From Oxyruncus cristatus (taxonomy: Eukaryota; Chordata; Aves; Passeriformes; Cotingidae): a DNA stretch of 64,000 nt. Of this stretch, positions 39,168-51,090 are shown in pieces (the stretch's first letter is position 1; each line of letters opens with the position of its first letter). The notes beneath the pieces were generated by a model, which worked only from the letters and a program-made list of their open reading frames with translations, searched no databases and was not told the DNA's origin. Position numbers and translations under genes: made by a program. The stretch is from the NCBI GenBank assembly GCA_013399855.1, contig VXAY01005611.1, positions 62,001-126,000 on the forward strand. Direction: 5' to 3'.

Positions 39168-40012
39168 ATCTTGTTATGACCTAATGGATTTTTGTCATCT
39201 TCTGAAATGCAGTTTTTATACTTCTCATTAAAATACACATTATTTAGTTATGCACATAGTTTGACAGTTTGAAAAGTCCATGCTGCTGTATGCTGCACTT
39301 TTCTTTACTCCTTCGGCAAATAAGTCACTTAATTAAACTCTTTTCAGTAGTTGACAAGATATTTGATATAGTTGATGATATGTTTATGCAGCACTGGGCC
39401 AAGAGGTTATTATTGTACTACTCTAAAGTACTGTGTAAAAAATCATCAATGATCCCCCACTTCCAAATCCATTTTCACACCTTTCAGTTATTCAGTTTTT
39501 ATTGACCCAGTTATCTCATGGAAGTTAATTTGGCATGGGCACTAATCAAGCACCTTGAAGAAACATGACTATACTACATGAACAATCTTTGTTCTATCAA
39601 CCAAACTTGAAACCGGATCAAAAGAGGTACAACGGTTCTTTGACAAAATCAGTTTTCCATAAGCCACATTGTCTTTTTTCATGCTTTCTTAAGAAGTCCC
39701 ATATCAACCATTCTTTTGCTATTTATTATGAATAAACTAACTCTTTTAAAAAAAACACTGTTATAACAACAAAGTTTTTCCAGTCATAACACCTCTTCAC
39801 CAGGGAATGTATCATGCTTTGAATGTTTGTATTTTAATTATTATTTCTGGGTTTAGCAATGCTAATTACTAAAATATAATAGATGTTATTGGTTTTTTAA
39901 AAGTCACCAATGGTCTTTGCAAAGGACATGCACGATGCTGAACTTGGAAACACACATTCTAGTAATGACAACAAACAGACATGCCATGGATATGGGAAAG
40001 ACTGCAGAAGGA

Positions 40013-40043
<31 letters not shown>

Positions 40044-41057
40044 ATAATTCAGCCTCCATCCAAATGTGTCCATTAAAAGATAAGGGAGGAAACAAGGAGT
40101 GGCAACCCTGAAATTCTAAATAATTAGTTTCCTTTGATTGCTTGCAGAATAAAAGACACTAAAATTTCCACCAAAACTAATATTTGATAAAAACCATTCC
40201 TAGAAAAAAAAAAAAAATTTCCTTCAAAGGGTGTTTCTAGTCAATATCTAAGCTGAACTTTCACTAATATACTGGAACTCTCCTGACAAAAGGGCAGCAG
40301 GGTGTAAACACAGAGAACAGGAACCTGGCCCTTTGCCCAGTGACTGATAGATGGACTTTCTCATAACATGTTGCCCTTCACCTTATCAGGCATTCATTCA
40401 AGAGCAGAAGTCACACTTTTTGAGTCACAAATGGCATCCTACTTTCATCTGGATTTTCTTTCAAAATCTTCCATCAGGATGTTTGCTAAAGCTGAAGTTT
40501 ATAGGGCTTACAAATACTGCAGGGGAAAATCTGACCACTCTTTTACTTCCTTGTGTATTTCTATAGGTTAACCTGCCTTCCTGGAGAGCGGAGGTGACCT
40601 CCCTTGATTAACATAGAAATTAATCTGGATTGAATTTTTGTGTCACAAAAAGGGGCCTCAGACCTCAAACTCTCTTTCTTGGGCCTTTGCTACTGTTTTC
40701 CTAAAATACCAAACTAACCCTTCTTTGCGACTTCCCAAATCCTTGATCTCAAAGACAATATTCTCAGTGGCATTCTAGGGTAAATCTTCACTCAAGATGG
40801 GTTACACGTTAGTGCTCACTCTGGGCAATTAAAAATTGCTTTAAGATTTTTTATCACTTGACTTCAGTGCAAAGATGCTACGTCTATGAACACCAGAACG
40901 TCTGTGCATGCAAAGAAAATTTGGGACTTGCAGAAAGGTATAATAGTCCATCCTTACATACTGTCAACTCCAATATCCTGCTTTATATGTCATAATTCCT
41001 CAGAGGTTTATAATTCCTTCATTCTTCTCAACAAATCCCTTTTCTCCTTCTTGACAG
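39168..41057. other. Non-genic AT-rich DNA with (AT)n
   Basis: A pure (AT)n microsatellite lies at 40013-40037 and an A run near 40204-40217. No gene or transposon is recognised. Confidence 0.6.
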
Positions 41058-41135
41058 CCGAAAAAAAGGAGAGATTGGCCTTGCTGTGAAGCCTCCAGTA
41101 GAAAATTTACTCAGTCTTGCTACAGGGTAATGGCA
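41058..41135 (+). other. Candidate coding exon, unassigned
   Basis: A very strong acceptor (CCCTTTTCTCCTTCTTGACAG) precedes this 78-base segment, and GCA|GTGAGTCC follows it. Frame 0 is open for 26 codons (PKKRRDWPCCEASSRKFTQS and on). A second frame is open up to a TAA beginning at 41128. With the alternative donor after 41126, that frame would read KKGEIGLAVKPPVENLLSLA. I recognise neither peptide. The pyrimidine-rich context makes accidental acceptors common. Confidence 0.18.
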
Positions 41136-41369
41136 GTGAGTCCTTAATGGCATGCTGGGACTCCACAAATGGGTGAAAAGAAATCATGTCTAGAAGTCAA
41201 CATATCTTTACATATATAACTTAAACCACTACTACTTAATTATGGATTAGGCATGATTTCTTGTCTAAATCCTGAAACCTGCCGTGAAAAATTCCTCTGG
41301 TGACCCAATCTCCTTTGAGACCTTCTGGAGATGTTGCTTCCTCTCCACCCTGACTTATGCATAAGAATA

Positions 41370-41640
41370 TTTTTAGTTTTCTCTATCTCTTTTTTTTTTT
41401 TCCAGTTAGTATTTCTCTCCAGTAATATATGACTTTCCACATCTTTTTTTTTCTTTACTTCTTCATCTTTTTCTCTCCACCTACTTGTTTTGTCACCATT
41501 TTTCCTCAGTCCTTCCAGCTCCCCTGTCTCCTATTTCTTTCACCATTTCCCTCTCCTGTCTCCCCCTTGCTATAATTTTCCTTAGCCCCTCCTTTTCTCC
41601 ACGTTTCCCCACTTCTGTTTTCATTGTATTTTCTGACCTG
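41370..41640 (+). repeat. Pyrimidine-rich tract
   Basis: About 270 bases made largely of C and T on the plus strand (TTTCTC, CTCTCC and CCTTTTCTCC words). The purine-rich complement reads as a Glu/Lys/Arg/Gly-rich peptide and explains the C-terminal half of the 145-codon minus-strand open frame at 41493-41930. A purine-rich stretch on the plus strand follows at about 42140-42240. Confidence 0.7.
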
Positions 41641-44600
41641 CAAAGAAGTGCTATGCCCACGGGTTCTTCAGCACTCACTAGCCTCTGCAACCAAGATCCT
41701 CCAGCAGCTCCACCCGCCTGAGTCAACTCAGAGATTCCAAAGAGGTTGAGAGGGACTTGCCTTCCAACAGGAGCCAGAGGAGGGTTAGCACTGCCCTGAA
41801 AGTTGAAGCAGAAAGGGTCAGTTTGCCAAAGCAGAGAGACTGGCAAGAAGACGTGGTGCCAGCCACATGCTGCCTCATTTATGTTCCCCCAATTAAAGCA
41901 GCCTGTAGGGGAAGTAGCATGCCAGTGCACTGGTGTACTGACCCTCTGAGTGCTTGTTAGTGCTCACCATACTCAGCATTTCCTCTCACTGATTGATAGG
42001 ACGATATGTGTGCGTATGGCAGAGAGAAGATTCATTACAGCGCATTAGCCAGACAGGCAGACAAATGCCCACAGGGGCAGAAAAGCTGCAAGGAATAAAT
42101 AAAAACTTAGTTATTTTTTCTAAAACTTCTTTTCCCCAGGCTACAGTGAGGAACACTGGAGGAACAGGAGAGTGGAGGGAGCCCAGAAGAGAAAGGGAGT
42201 GGTGAGAACAGGAGGGAAAGTTTATTAGCAGTGAAAGAAAGGTTTAAAATATTCATTGTTGGATTCAGAGTTTGGATAGTAGCTGAATCTCTATTTATAT
42301 TTTTATTTTCCGTCCCATTGCTAAATGGGAAAGAAGGGGTCAGTGCAACAGATACCAAGTTATCAGGACATTCCTGATGTAACATGTGTGAAATGTCTGA
42401 AACCTGGCTGCTCCACTCTCTGGTATTTATTGTCCCTCACTTTAAAAAATGAAAAACAAACTAGTACCAGCCTTTATCAACAGCTGCCACCATGTGGTAT
42501 TTGAAATACCACAGTTAACTTCCAAATACTGAGAAATATGGTAGTGTCATCTGATCTGTTCAGTGATGGGTTTTAAGTATCCATTCTGTAACAGCTCGTA
42601 ATAGGTGATGTGGCTGCTGTGAGGCAGCTCTGCACCCCTGTACACATTCTACTGAGGTGAAGGAGTGGATAACCTGTGCAATATTGTCCCTGACACCATC
42701 ACCACTGTACCAGCCAGTTACCCATCACCTGTCCTTGGACTTGAGGGTCCAGACCACAGTCCAGAACTGCCCTAGGCTGTCAACAGCAGTGCAAGAAAAA
42801 AAATACCCAAATGGCTGATGCCAAAACCACATCTGTCAGACGCAGATTTGCCAGGAGGCAACATCCCCTCTCCCCTTAACTTGAGATGCTGCCTGCTCTA
42901 CCACAGGACGAGGAAGCAAACATGGAGCTGCTGGACCCTGTTCCTGCTGTCCCCCACCTGGTTCTTAGCCTGTCTGCTGCCTTGAAATATGTTGTGATGT
43001 GGACAGAAAACTCCGGAGACATTCCATTATCCAAAAGGAAGATAGAGTGTAAATTGTTAGCCCTGGATCATTAGAAAGTTGATCCTAAATTTAATGATTC
43101 AAAGAACATGTTATGAGGCAGCACAGGGACAAGACCTAGTTAGTTAATACCCTGGCATTTGCTTGCTTTAACCCTATGTATTTTTTTAGAACATGTGAAT
43201 TTCAATAGCTTCACCCTCACCTCCCTCCTAGATTTCATTTAGGTGCACTTCAAAATGAGCTAATTATGTTACAATTGAGAATAGCTTTCTACAGATAACA
43301 CAGCATTCCGAAGTCTGCTTTGTAAATATCTGTTGGTAATATAGGTACCTCTGAAATTGCTGGAGCTTTGTCTGATGAAAAGTGTGTTCCCATCGGAAAA
43401 GATCCATTGAACGCAGGATACTGTGAAACTGGCATATGACACTGTGAATAATGTGCGTGGGTTTCTTCTCGAGGGTGCTTGTCTGGCCACTTTTGATCCT
43501 GCAGCTTTCCTCTGAGCTGAAACTGTAGTCCAGTCAGTGCCTGCAGCATTGCTTTATTTCTTCCCTTTCCACTATTAGCAGAGCTGAAAAAATCACTATA
43601 AAACACACACAAAATAGAAGCAGCAATTTATTTTTTTGAACTCTACTGTACCACTGAAAGAAAAAATCCTTAAATATAAACCCAAATTAATGTTATGGTT
43701 ATAGGGCACCCATAAGGACACAAACCCTAACATACTACTGAAGGAAAAAAAAAAAAANNNNNNNNNNNNNNNNNNNAAAAAAGATGAGAAGAAACAGTTG
43801 GCATTCAGTTAACAGTCATGTTTGGAGATTTGTGACTGACTTTGTTATTCCAAGGGAAGCCAGGTACCAGTCTCTTGGGATTAGGTACAAAGGCAAGAAA
43901 AAAGTGGACACGTATGAATCTCAAAGGTGACTGCTGGGTTAATAAAACAGTCTGTTTTCTGTTCACCCACTCTTCCTCTCAGTGTGCAAGTACATTAAAA
44001 TGTGTCAAAAGGAAAGCCATTTGCTGGGGAAAAATAATTCAGCTAAAAGTCAAAATTTCCAGCTGTTGTATTACCTTGGTGTGTGCAAGTGAGCTAACAA
44101 AGTGACCCACACATCTCACTGGATGAAAGTTGGTATCCTCATTAAAGTAGAAACAAACACTTGAAAACAGGAACAACTGCCAGTTAAAAAAAAAAAAAAA
44201 AAAAGGACCACAACTGAAATAAGAAGCCTTTATTTTTCCCCATTTTGCTTCCTACTTGCTCTGTAGCAGATACTATATATATTTAAGCAACCGCTTGAAA
44301 AGTAACAAAGGCAAAACTGATTCTGTATGCTGTAACCATTCCCATTTGCTGGAGGAATTGCGTTGCTAACAACCATCCACATTATCATTCTATGTTTAGA
44401 AGAAGAAATATTTTGAAAGTCCAGTTTCTAAACACCCACAGATAGACAAGGATTGGTTCCTGCAAAGAGTCACCTTTTCAAAAGTAACTAGCTCTGTGGA
44501 AAAAAACTTATATCTGAACTACTCACACTAAAAAGTGATTGTAGGGTCAGCTTCCAACTCTTCAAAATAAAAGCACATTTATACTGGTGTATTCTGCCTT

Positions 44601-44890
44601 TGCCCCCAGGAAACACAATGAGGCTTGAACACAAATCACTAATTCACTGCAGTGTGAAGATTTTATGTAATATGAACAGCATGAGATATTAGATCTCCAG
44701 TTCCTTGGCCCAAGCCCTGGCAGCAAGCACTATCAGATAAACAGAAAGGAAAATTAGAGAAGTGGTACACCACAGTGTGAGAAGCCCTTTGTTTATTGAT
44801 GACAAGGTGTTCCCTTGGGGTGGGGAAGAAACAAAGGAATAAAGAAGTTTTCTAAAATCTCTAATAACCACATCAGAGTTTATTATGATG
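41641..44890. other. Non-genic DNA, with gap
   Basis: No gene is recognised. Open frames of 87-107 codons (42107-42385, 43289-43612 and 43842-44105) show no domain. A 19-base A run lies at 44186-44204. Confidence 0.5.
43758..43776. other. Assembly gap (19 N)
   Basis: Nineteen unknown bases sit inside an A run, again pointing to failure at a homopolymer. The true length is unknown. Confidence 0.97.
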
Positions 44891-46140
44891 AATCACAAAA
44901 TCCCATCATGGGTGAGGTTAGAGAGGACCTCTGGGGATCATCTAATCCATCTGCCCTGCCCAGAACAGAATCAACCACAGTATGTTGCTCAGGGCCATGT
45001 TGAGTTTTAAATATCTCCAAGAACAGAGACTCCACAAGTTCCCCAAGTAACCTATTCCAGTGTATGACCATGCATACACTATTTTTTTTTCTCACAGGGA
45101 ATTGAAATTCCGCCCATTAGAGTTTGTGCCCATTGACTCTTGGCCTGTCATTGGGCACCAAGACCCTGGATCCACATTTTTGCCTCCCAATCCAGCAGGT
45201 ATTTATACATATATGAAAGTCATCCTGACCCTCCTGTTCTCCAGACTGTTCTCCAATGGTAATTCTTGCACTCTCTTCTCGTAACTCGCAAGCTCCAAGC
45301 CCTTCAGTATCTTTGTGACCCCTTGCTGGACTGACTTCAGTATATCCAGATCCTTCTCATACCATGCAGCCCAGAACTGAATCCAGCACTCCAGCTATAG
45401 CCTCCAGAGTGCTGAGGAGAGGAAAAGGATCACACCCTTAATGTAGTGATGCAGTGTGGTTCCTGATGCACCCAAGGGGAGGCTGTTGGATTTCCTTGCT
45501 GAAAGGTGTGCTGTGGGCTTAGGGCCCACCAGGACCCCCAGGGCCTTCTCTGCAAAACTGCTTCCTAGATGGCCAGCCTCAGCCTGCCCTCATTCATGCA
45601 GTTATTCCTCCCCAGGAGCATTGGAAATTTGGCATTTCCATCTGTTGAATTTTTTGAGATTCCTGTCAACCCATTTCTCTAGATGGTCCCTCTGAAGAGC
45701 AACACAATCATCTCAAATAGCAACCAGTCCTCCCAATTCTCTGCTGTTTGGAAAACTGAACTCTGTCCCATCACCTAGGTTATGAATGTAGATTTTAAGA
45801 CTTACTGGACTCAGTTACCACCACTAGTTACCGGTCTCCAGATAGTCTTTGCAAAGTTGATCACAACACTTTGAGCTCAGCAGTTCAGCCAATTTCAATT
45901 TAATCACCATCTACTGTCTATTTAAAAATTCATCAGTTTGTCTGTGATGACACTGTATGAGAGAGCTTCAAAGGCCTTATGAAAGCCAAGGTAAGCAATA
46001 CCCACTGCTCTAAGGTGGGTCTACCAGGCTAATAATCTCACTGTAGAAGTCTAACAGGTTGATTGTGCATATTTTTTCTTTTTCTTTAGTCTTCATTTTG
46101 CTGTTGAGCTACTTGTAGAAACAATTCATGACCTTCTCCA
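44891..46140 (-). mobile_element. CR1 LINE, long decayed copy
   Basis: This is the longest CR1 piece in the window. The left edge (AATCACAAAATCCCATC, then GACCTCTGGGGATCATCTAA) is a mutated 3' terminus. The minus-strand frame at 44883-45095 carries HWNRLLGELVESLFLEIFKT, the ORF2 C-terminus. Further right the family order continues: CCTTGCTGGACTGACTTCAG, CCCAGAACTGAATCCAGCACTCCAG, GACCCCCAGGGCCTTCTCTGC, CATCAGTTTGTCTGTGATGA and GAGAGCTTCAAAGGCCTTATGAAAGCCAAGGTA, which lie in the reverse-transcriptase region. The last part, GAGCTACTTGTAGAAACAATTC, follows after an apparent deletion. Many indels and stops mark it as old. The extreme right edge is uncertain. Confidence 0.88.
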
Positions 46141-46194
46141 GAGTCAATGCCAAAAAACCCAAACAACCACTGCCTTCAGGCCAGAAGTGGCCAT

Positions 46195-46258
46195 GCAGGC
46201 AGACTAGAAGATCGTTGTCGATCCCTTCCAACTGAACTGTTCCATTCTATTCAAATGG
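46195..46258 (+). mobile_element. CR1 3' terminus, very short copy
   Basis: GACTAGAAGATCGTTGTCGATCCCTTCCAACTGAACTGTTCCATTCTATTC is a CR1 3' end in plus orientation, with only about 60 bases kept. It lies about 55 bases from the 5' side of the minus-strand CR1 and is probably an independent, strongly 5'-truncated insertion. Confidence 0.8.
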
Positions 46259-49194
46259 AGTTTATTAATTTAGCTGATGTTTCAATGTATATCAACAGGG
46301 TCTTTTAAAATGTGCATTATCCTTCTGGCACATATAATTCCTTCCCTGTTATGCCAGTGCCTTCTTAGGGTCCTTTAAAAAAAATTTAAACTATAGTAAC
46401 CACTAAATAACTGTTATGCACTAATACATGTCCAAGAACAAACCAAAAATTTTAAAACATTATGTAGAACATTTTTGATTTTGCCAGAAACAGCAGTGGA
46501 GAAGAACAAAGCCTTGGGAGATTTTTCCCTTTCGACCAAGGCTTTGTCAAGGTATTTTTTACCAGCTAGTATGCACCAAAGAGAGAATAACTGTAACTGC
46601 ATAAAAATGCAAGTTTCAACACTCCAGCATCCCCTCTTCTTTTTGCTCACAAAATAAACATCACTTCTGAAACTTACTCCACAAATATTGACCCCTGCAG
46701 TTCTGCATAGAACACTGCTTGAGTGTCTAGAATAATTGTAAGGACAAGGATCTGGCTTTGCTCTTTCAGAACACCTTCAACTGAGGTTCTGATAATATTT
46801 ACATCACAGAAACTACAGCACTGCTTCCCACAGCAGTCCCTTCCAATAGATACAAGCAAGAGGAAAAGCTGAGGAACAGTCTAGCTAATACATCTGTGTT
46901 GATTCAAAAATAAAGTGAAATGTGCTATATCTCCTAATTGCTAATGTTGTTCCTTAGCCACAGAGAGTTCTTTTGTACACAGACTTTGGTCCATTGTGCC
47001 CGCATTAATTACCTGTTCTACAGGTACGTGCACAGTGAGCTCCAGACTAAAGCCCAGCAAAAACCGAAGTCTTCCCACGTTCCCAGGTCACCTTGTTCTT
47101 GTGCCTGAGCACCAGGCTGCCTCAGCCAAGGGACTAGCTAGTATTGCTTCCCAGCTGTTCTGCAGTGTGAATGGTTTCTCTTCTTTACCTCCCTGGCCCT
47201 TCTCTCCTGTTTTGACCAAACTAATTCAGTGTGAATACCTAAAAAGTTCTGAAATCTGAAAATTGAGAAGATGGCTGTACCTGCCCCTTGCTGGTCACTG
47301 GAATCTTATCATGCCTGCTTGGTGGTCACACTTGCATACTAAAAACCTGATCTTGCAGTCCTTTTGCAAATTAAACTCCCCATTGACTGATATGTCTTTG
47401 TATTAAAAAATTTACTGGCTATGCAGAGCAGCAGCTCTGAACAAAGGAATTTAGTAATTTTTCTTTTAGTTTTCCCTTTCAAAAATGCCCTAAGGCAGTC
47501 ATCTATTTCAATCAATGGAAGTCTGAAATGTTCAATCCAAAAAAAAATCTATTTTTGCACTGATGGAAACATAAAAGACATCTAAAACCCAAAAATATTA
47601 TTTTTGTACACATTGAGGACCAGATGTCTTCACATTCCATTGACCTTTTTGTTAACTCTTTACTTGCCAACTTTTTGCCTGGAGCTACTTTTGACAGTGA
47701 AGGAATTTGTGTTTAATAAGCAATGCATACTTATGATTCTTTAGTTCTGTTAGTGGGGAAAGAGAAGGACAGCCACATATACAAATGTTATGTATAAAAG
47801 ATATACAGAATTTTCAAACATACTTCCATTTATAAAAGATTAATTTATCTCAGCAATTTTGCCATTAAAATAGTAAAAAGTAAGTAAATTAATATTTTGA
47901 AACTGAAATCCAACTTAACTTACATGATTTGCACAGTATCTTACAAATAGATAAAGAAAGGAAATCCTACAGTCATTTAAAGTATAATTTGCCTCTACCT
48001 GATGTGCTTACTTCAGAAGTGATCAAGTAGTATCACCAAAAAAAAAAAAACACAAAAAACCCACCACTTTTTCTTTTTTTAATATATATAATTGTGGGCT
48101 TTCAAAATTTTCTGCTCAGACTATCAAGTCAAAGAATTCCAATGGAAGCCAAAAAATCTGAAAGGTGCATTAAAATATATGAGTTATTTCAAAGTAAAAA
48201 ATCTCATAAGAATTTTGCATGAAGGTAATGTTTAAATGAAAGGTAATTATATACTGGTTTGGAAATATTAAAATGTAATCGAATATAACCTTTACTCTCA
48301 TCTGAAGCAATGGCAAGGAATAAATGTGTGTTTATGTTAGTAGCAGTTTAGTCCTTGCACCTCTGGAAAAGATAAAACTGATTTTTAAAAATTCAATACA
48401 GTTTATGTAATTCAAAGTCTGTGGGGTTTTTTTGTTCTTGTTTGTTTGTTTTTTGGGGTTTTTTTTAAGTTCTAGTTTGAGTAAAATATAAGATACAGAA
48501 AGAGAAAAAAAGTTTTACATTTTACAAAGGGGCATAGGGAAATAAATAGGATGAGTTTGAATATTAAGTCATGAAGATAATGAACAAGTGGACTTAACTT
48601 GAGAATTCAGAGGATGATTTGCTGAAATAGAATTTCAGCAGTGTGTAAAAGGTATATTGGTGCCATAAAAGACAAGAATAAGAGCTGGTCAGAAAACTGC
48701 ATGAAGCTATAAAGGGGGGACACTAAGGAGATTTGGAATCACATATCCAGATACATCCCATTCTTACTCATACAAAAGCCCTGCTGTAGAATACTAACAC
48801 CCAAGAATCACACGTAGAATAGTCTAATGAGCAATACACATCTTTTTGAGCAGCCTATACCAGAAAGATTAATAAAGTGGAAGGAAATTAAATGAAGGTA
48901 AACAGCAAACATTGATAAGGGACTTAAGAACTGAGTTATGAAGAAAGCTGGAAAGAATTACATGACAAATACAGTGCTTCTAACATGATATATATGAAAA
49001 CATGCATACCAAGAAAAAATATTACAAGAAGAAAATGAGTTAGCCTTGTAATTATGGTAATATTAAGAGGTTTGTTATGATTGATTTGATATTAAGTAGA
49101 ATATCATAACAATTTTTCATAGAAAATCTGAAACAACAGGGATATATTGTCCCAAAAAAAAGTGATATAATCCCCACCATTTGATTTGTTTAAA
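46259..49194. other. Non-genic AT-rich DNA
   Basis: Unique-looking sequence with a hairpin at 46506-46547, an A run near 48038-48050 and a T/G-rich low-complexity stretch at 48421-48470. A minus-strand frame at 46674-46859 ends near a consensus-like donor, but I recognise no protein. Confidence 0.55.
46506..46547. repeat. 12-bp perfect stem-loop
   Basis: ACAAAGCCTTGG (46506-46517) pairs exactly with CCAAGGCTTTGT (46536-46547) across an 18-base loop that itself contains GGGA/TCCC. It is not part of a repeat I recognise. Confidence 0.85.
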
Positions 49195-49311
49195 TTGGGA
49201 CTTGGCAAAACATTAGTGAAGTTATTGTACAGTAGGTCATGATCCTGTATTGGCAGGGGATGGACAAAATGACCTAGCAGGTCTTTTCCCTCTCAATCTT
49301 CTTTGATTCTA
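49195..49311 (+). mobile_element. Old CR1 3' end
   Basis: TGGCAGGGGATGGACAAAATGACCTAGCAGGTCTTTTCCCTCTCAATCTTCTTTGATTCTAA follows the usual CR1 3'-end pattern (GGACTAGATGACC, then a block like GGTCCCTTCCAACCC, then ATTCTATGATTCTA) with substantial divergence. The sequence upstream is too worn to define a 5' edge. Confidence 0.7.
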
Positions 49312-50438
49312 AAAGACTCTAAGTCAGATGCTTCCATCATTTGTCTACAAGATCAGCAGAGCTAGAGCTACCACAGGGAGACCCGTAAGGGTGAGGGTGA
49401 ATGTAGACTTGGCTAATAAAATATCAGAAGCCCATAGAAGTCAAGAAATTCTTTCTCTTTTATTGTTATAAATATATATGTAACTTCTTTTCAGGGTTCA
49501 GTGTGAATGACTGTACAGAAAACTAAATTTTAAGACATTGAAAATCAAAATAAGTGTAGAGGTCACTACTGCAGAGGGATCAGGCTGGAGTAGCAGCAAA
49601 AGAAAATGTACAGTCCCCTGCCATCAGCTTTTTGAAAATGCAAGTCTCAAAGGGAAGACAGTAGCAGGATTTCATGCACAAACTTCTTTTTTACCCTGAT
49701 TACCATTTTCATAGAAACAAGTTTTTGAAGAAAAGCTCCTACCAACATCTTCCTTACTGCCTGTCTATGCTATTTCCAAACTTTCTTTAACAATCAGAAG
49801 GTTTAGAAAGTAATGTTTGAGAAATAAACTAGAACCAAAGAAAGCTTTTTCATATGAAGGTGCTCAAGAAAATCCAATACCCTCTTGACAATTAGGGTTT
49901 CTGTTTATGAAGGCAGGAGCAGGTGACATACCATAGCAACCACTGGTTATAAAGGTCTGTAATGCCTGGGTTTGTTTTGACTATAGGGTCCGGCCATTAG
50001 CCCTGCATTTCACTGCGGGCTTCCTATCATCTCCCTGGATCAGAAGTGTGTTCAACTGTATTGGGTGTCAGCCTTAAAGTGTGTGAATGGGACAACTAAA
50101 TATTACTGCCTACATCACCAGTAAGGCTGTGTGTCTTGCTGACCTTCTGTAGAAGTGACGAGCCTAATGCCCAAGTGTAAAATCACAGCGAAAAGGCAGC
50201 ATCAATAAGTGTCCAGCTGGTGACCTCCAGAAGTGGGAATGTGGGTGGCTGAGCATGTAGCAACCCTAACTTGCTGTCTTCTGAAGCTGAAGAGAAAGCC
50301 GTGTGATTTGCTGCCAGCTTCATCTGAGGGAAGGATTAGTGTTAGTTCTTTCTTCAACTGTTTGCCTGTGTGGACATGATGTTCATGCCAGACTAATTGT
50401 TAGAACTATAAAAGTTAGAGACTGTTAAACACATACAA
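49312..50438. other. Non-genic DNA
   Basis: Nothing recognised: no open frame of 60 codons and no clear repeat. Confidence 0.5.
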
Positions 50439-50500
50439 TTGTAGTGACCAACCCTTGAGGGGAAGGAAGCTTCCTTCCCCTCAATGGTGGGTCATCGCAA
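50439..50500. repeat. 62-bp imperfect palindrome with 30-bp perfect core
   Basis: The 30-bp core at 50455-50484 (TTGAGGGGAAGGAAG and its exact complement, HindIII-type AAGCTT in the middle) has no spacer. Pairing continues outward for another 16 positions per side with few mismatches (GACCAACCC facing GGTGGGTC, TTG facing CAA). It stands about 70 bases from the broken end of the CR1 at 50571. It is not part of CR1 and I do not recognise it as a known transposon end. Confidence 0.95.
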
Positions 50501-50570
50501 CAATAACTAGAACAACAAAAGGAGATAGAGCTGATAAGGTTTTTGCTGAAAAAACATCTCTTCTTCTTCC

Positions 50571-51090
50571 CTTACCCTCTTCCAGAAGCTGTACAGAGCA
50601 AGGAGGTCACCCCTCAGCCTCTTTTTCTCCAAACTTGATAACCCAAAAGTCCTTAGCCACTCCTCACAGGTTATTCCCTCCAGCCCTTTCACCAGCTTTG
50701 TTGCCCTCCTCTGGTCACATTCAAGGACCTTCACATCCTTCTTAAACTGTGGAGCCCAGAACTGCCCACTACACTCCAGGTGAGGCTGCTCCAAAGCTAA
50801 ATAGAGCAGGATAATCACCCCTTTTGCCCAGCTGGTGATGCTGTGCTTGATGAACCCCAAGATGGGGTTTGTCCTCTTTGGCTGCCCAGGCACATGGTGC
50901 TGACTCATGTTGATCCTGCTGTCAGACAGCACCCCCAGATCCCTCTCTGCAAGGCTGCTTTCAAACCACTTCTGTCCCAGTTTATAGTTGTGCCTGGCAT
51001 TACTCCATCCTAGACACAGAATCCAGCATTTGAATTGTTTAATTTCATCCCAATAATTATTTCCCAATGCTCCAATCTATCTAGATTCCT
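50571..51090 (-). mobile_element. CR1 LINE internal fragment (ORF2)
   Basis: A minus-strand frame of 186 codons (50507-51067) is the longest in the window and is CR1 ORF2 sequence from the C-terminal part of the reverse transcriptase. Recognisable blocks, in order, are ESSLAERDLGVLSDSRINMS, GFIKHSITSWAKGVIILLYL, LECSGQFWAPQFKKDVKVLE, RRATKLVKGLEGITCEEWLR and GLSSLEKKRLRGDLLALYSF. The frame then leaves the CR1 pattern, and the DIRKNF and HWNRLP blocks plus the 3' terminus are missing. Loss of the 3' end is unusual for a LINE copied from its 3' end and implies later deletion or rearrangement. The long intact frame suggests a younger copy than its neighbours. There is no ORF2 endonuclease or polymerase active-site region here. 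Confidence 0.93.

Noticed and set aside
41493..41930. 145-codon minus-strand open frame
   Set aside because: Its second half is the complement of a pyrimidine tract, which produces Glu/Lys/Arg-rich sequence without stops; no domain is visible.
50507..51067. 186-codon open frame, the longest in the window
   Set aside because: It is CR1 ORF2 sequence (reverse-transcriptase C-terminal part), truncated and without an active-site region, so not a host gene.
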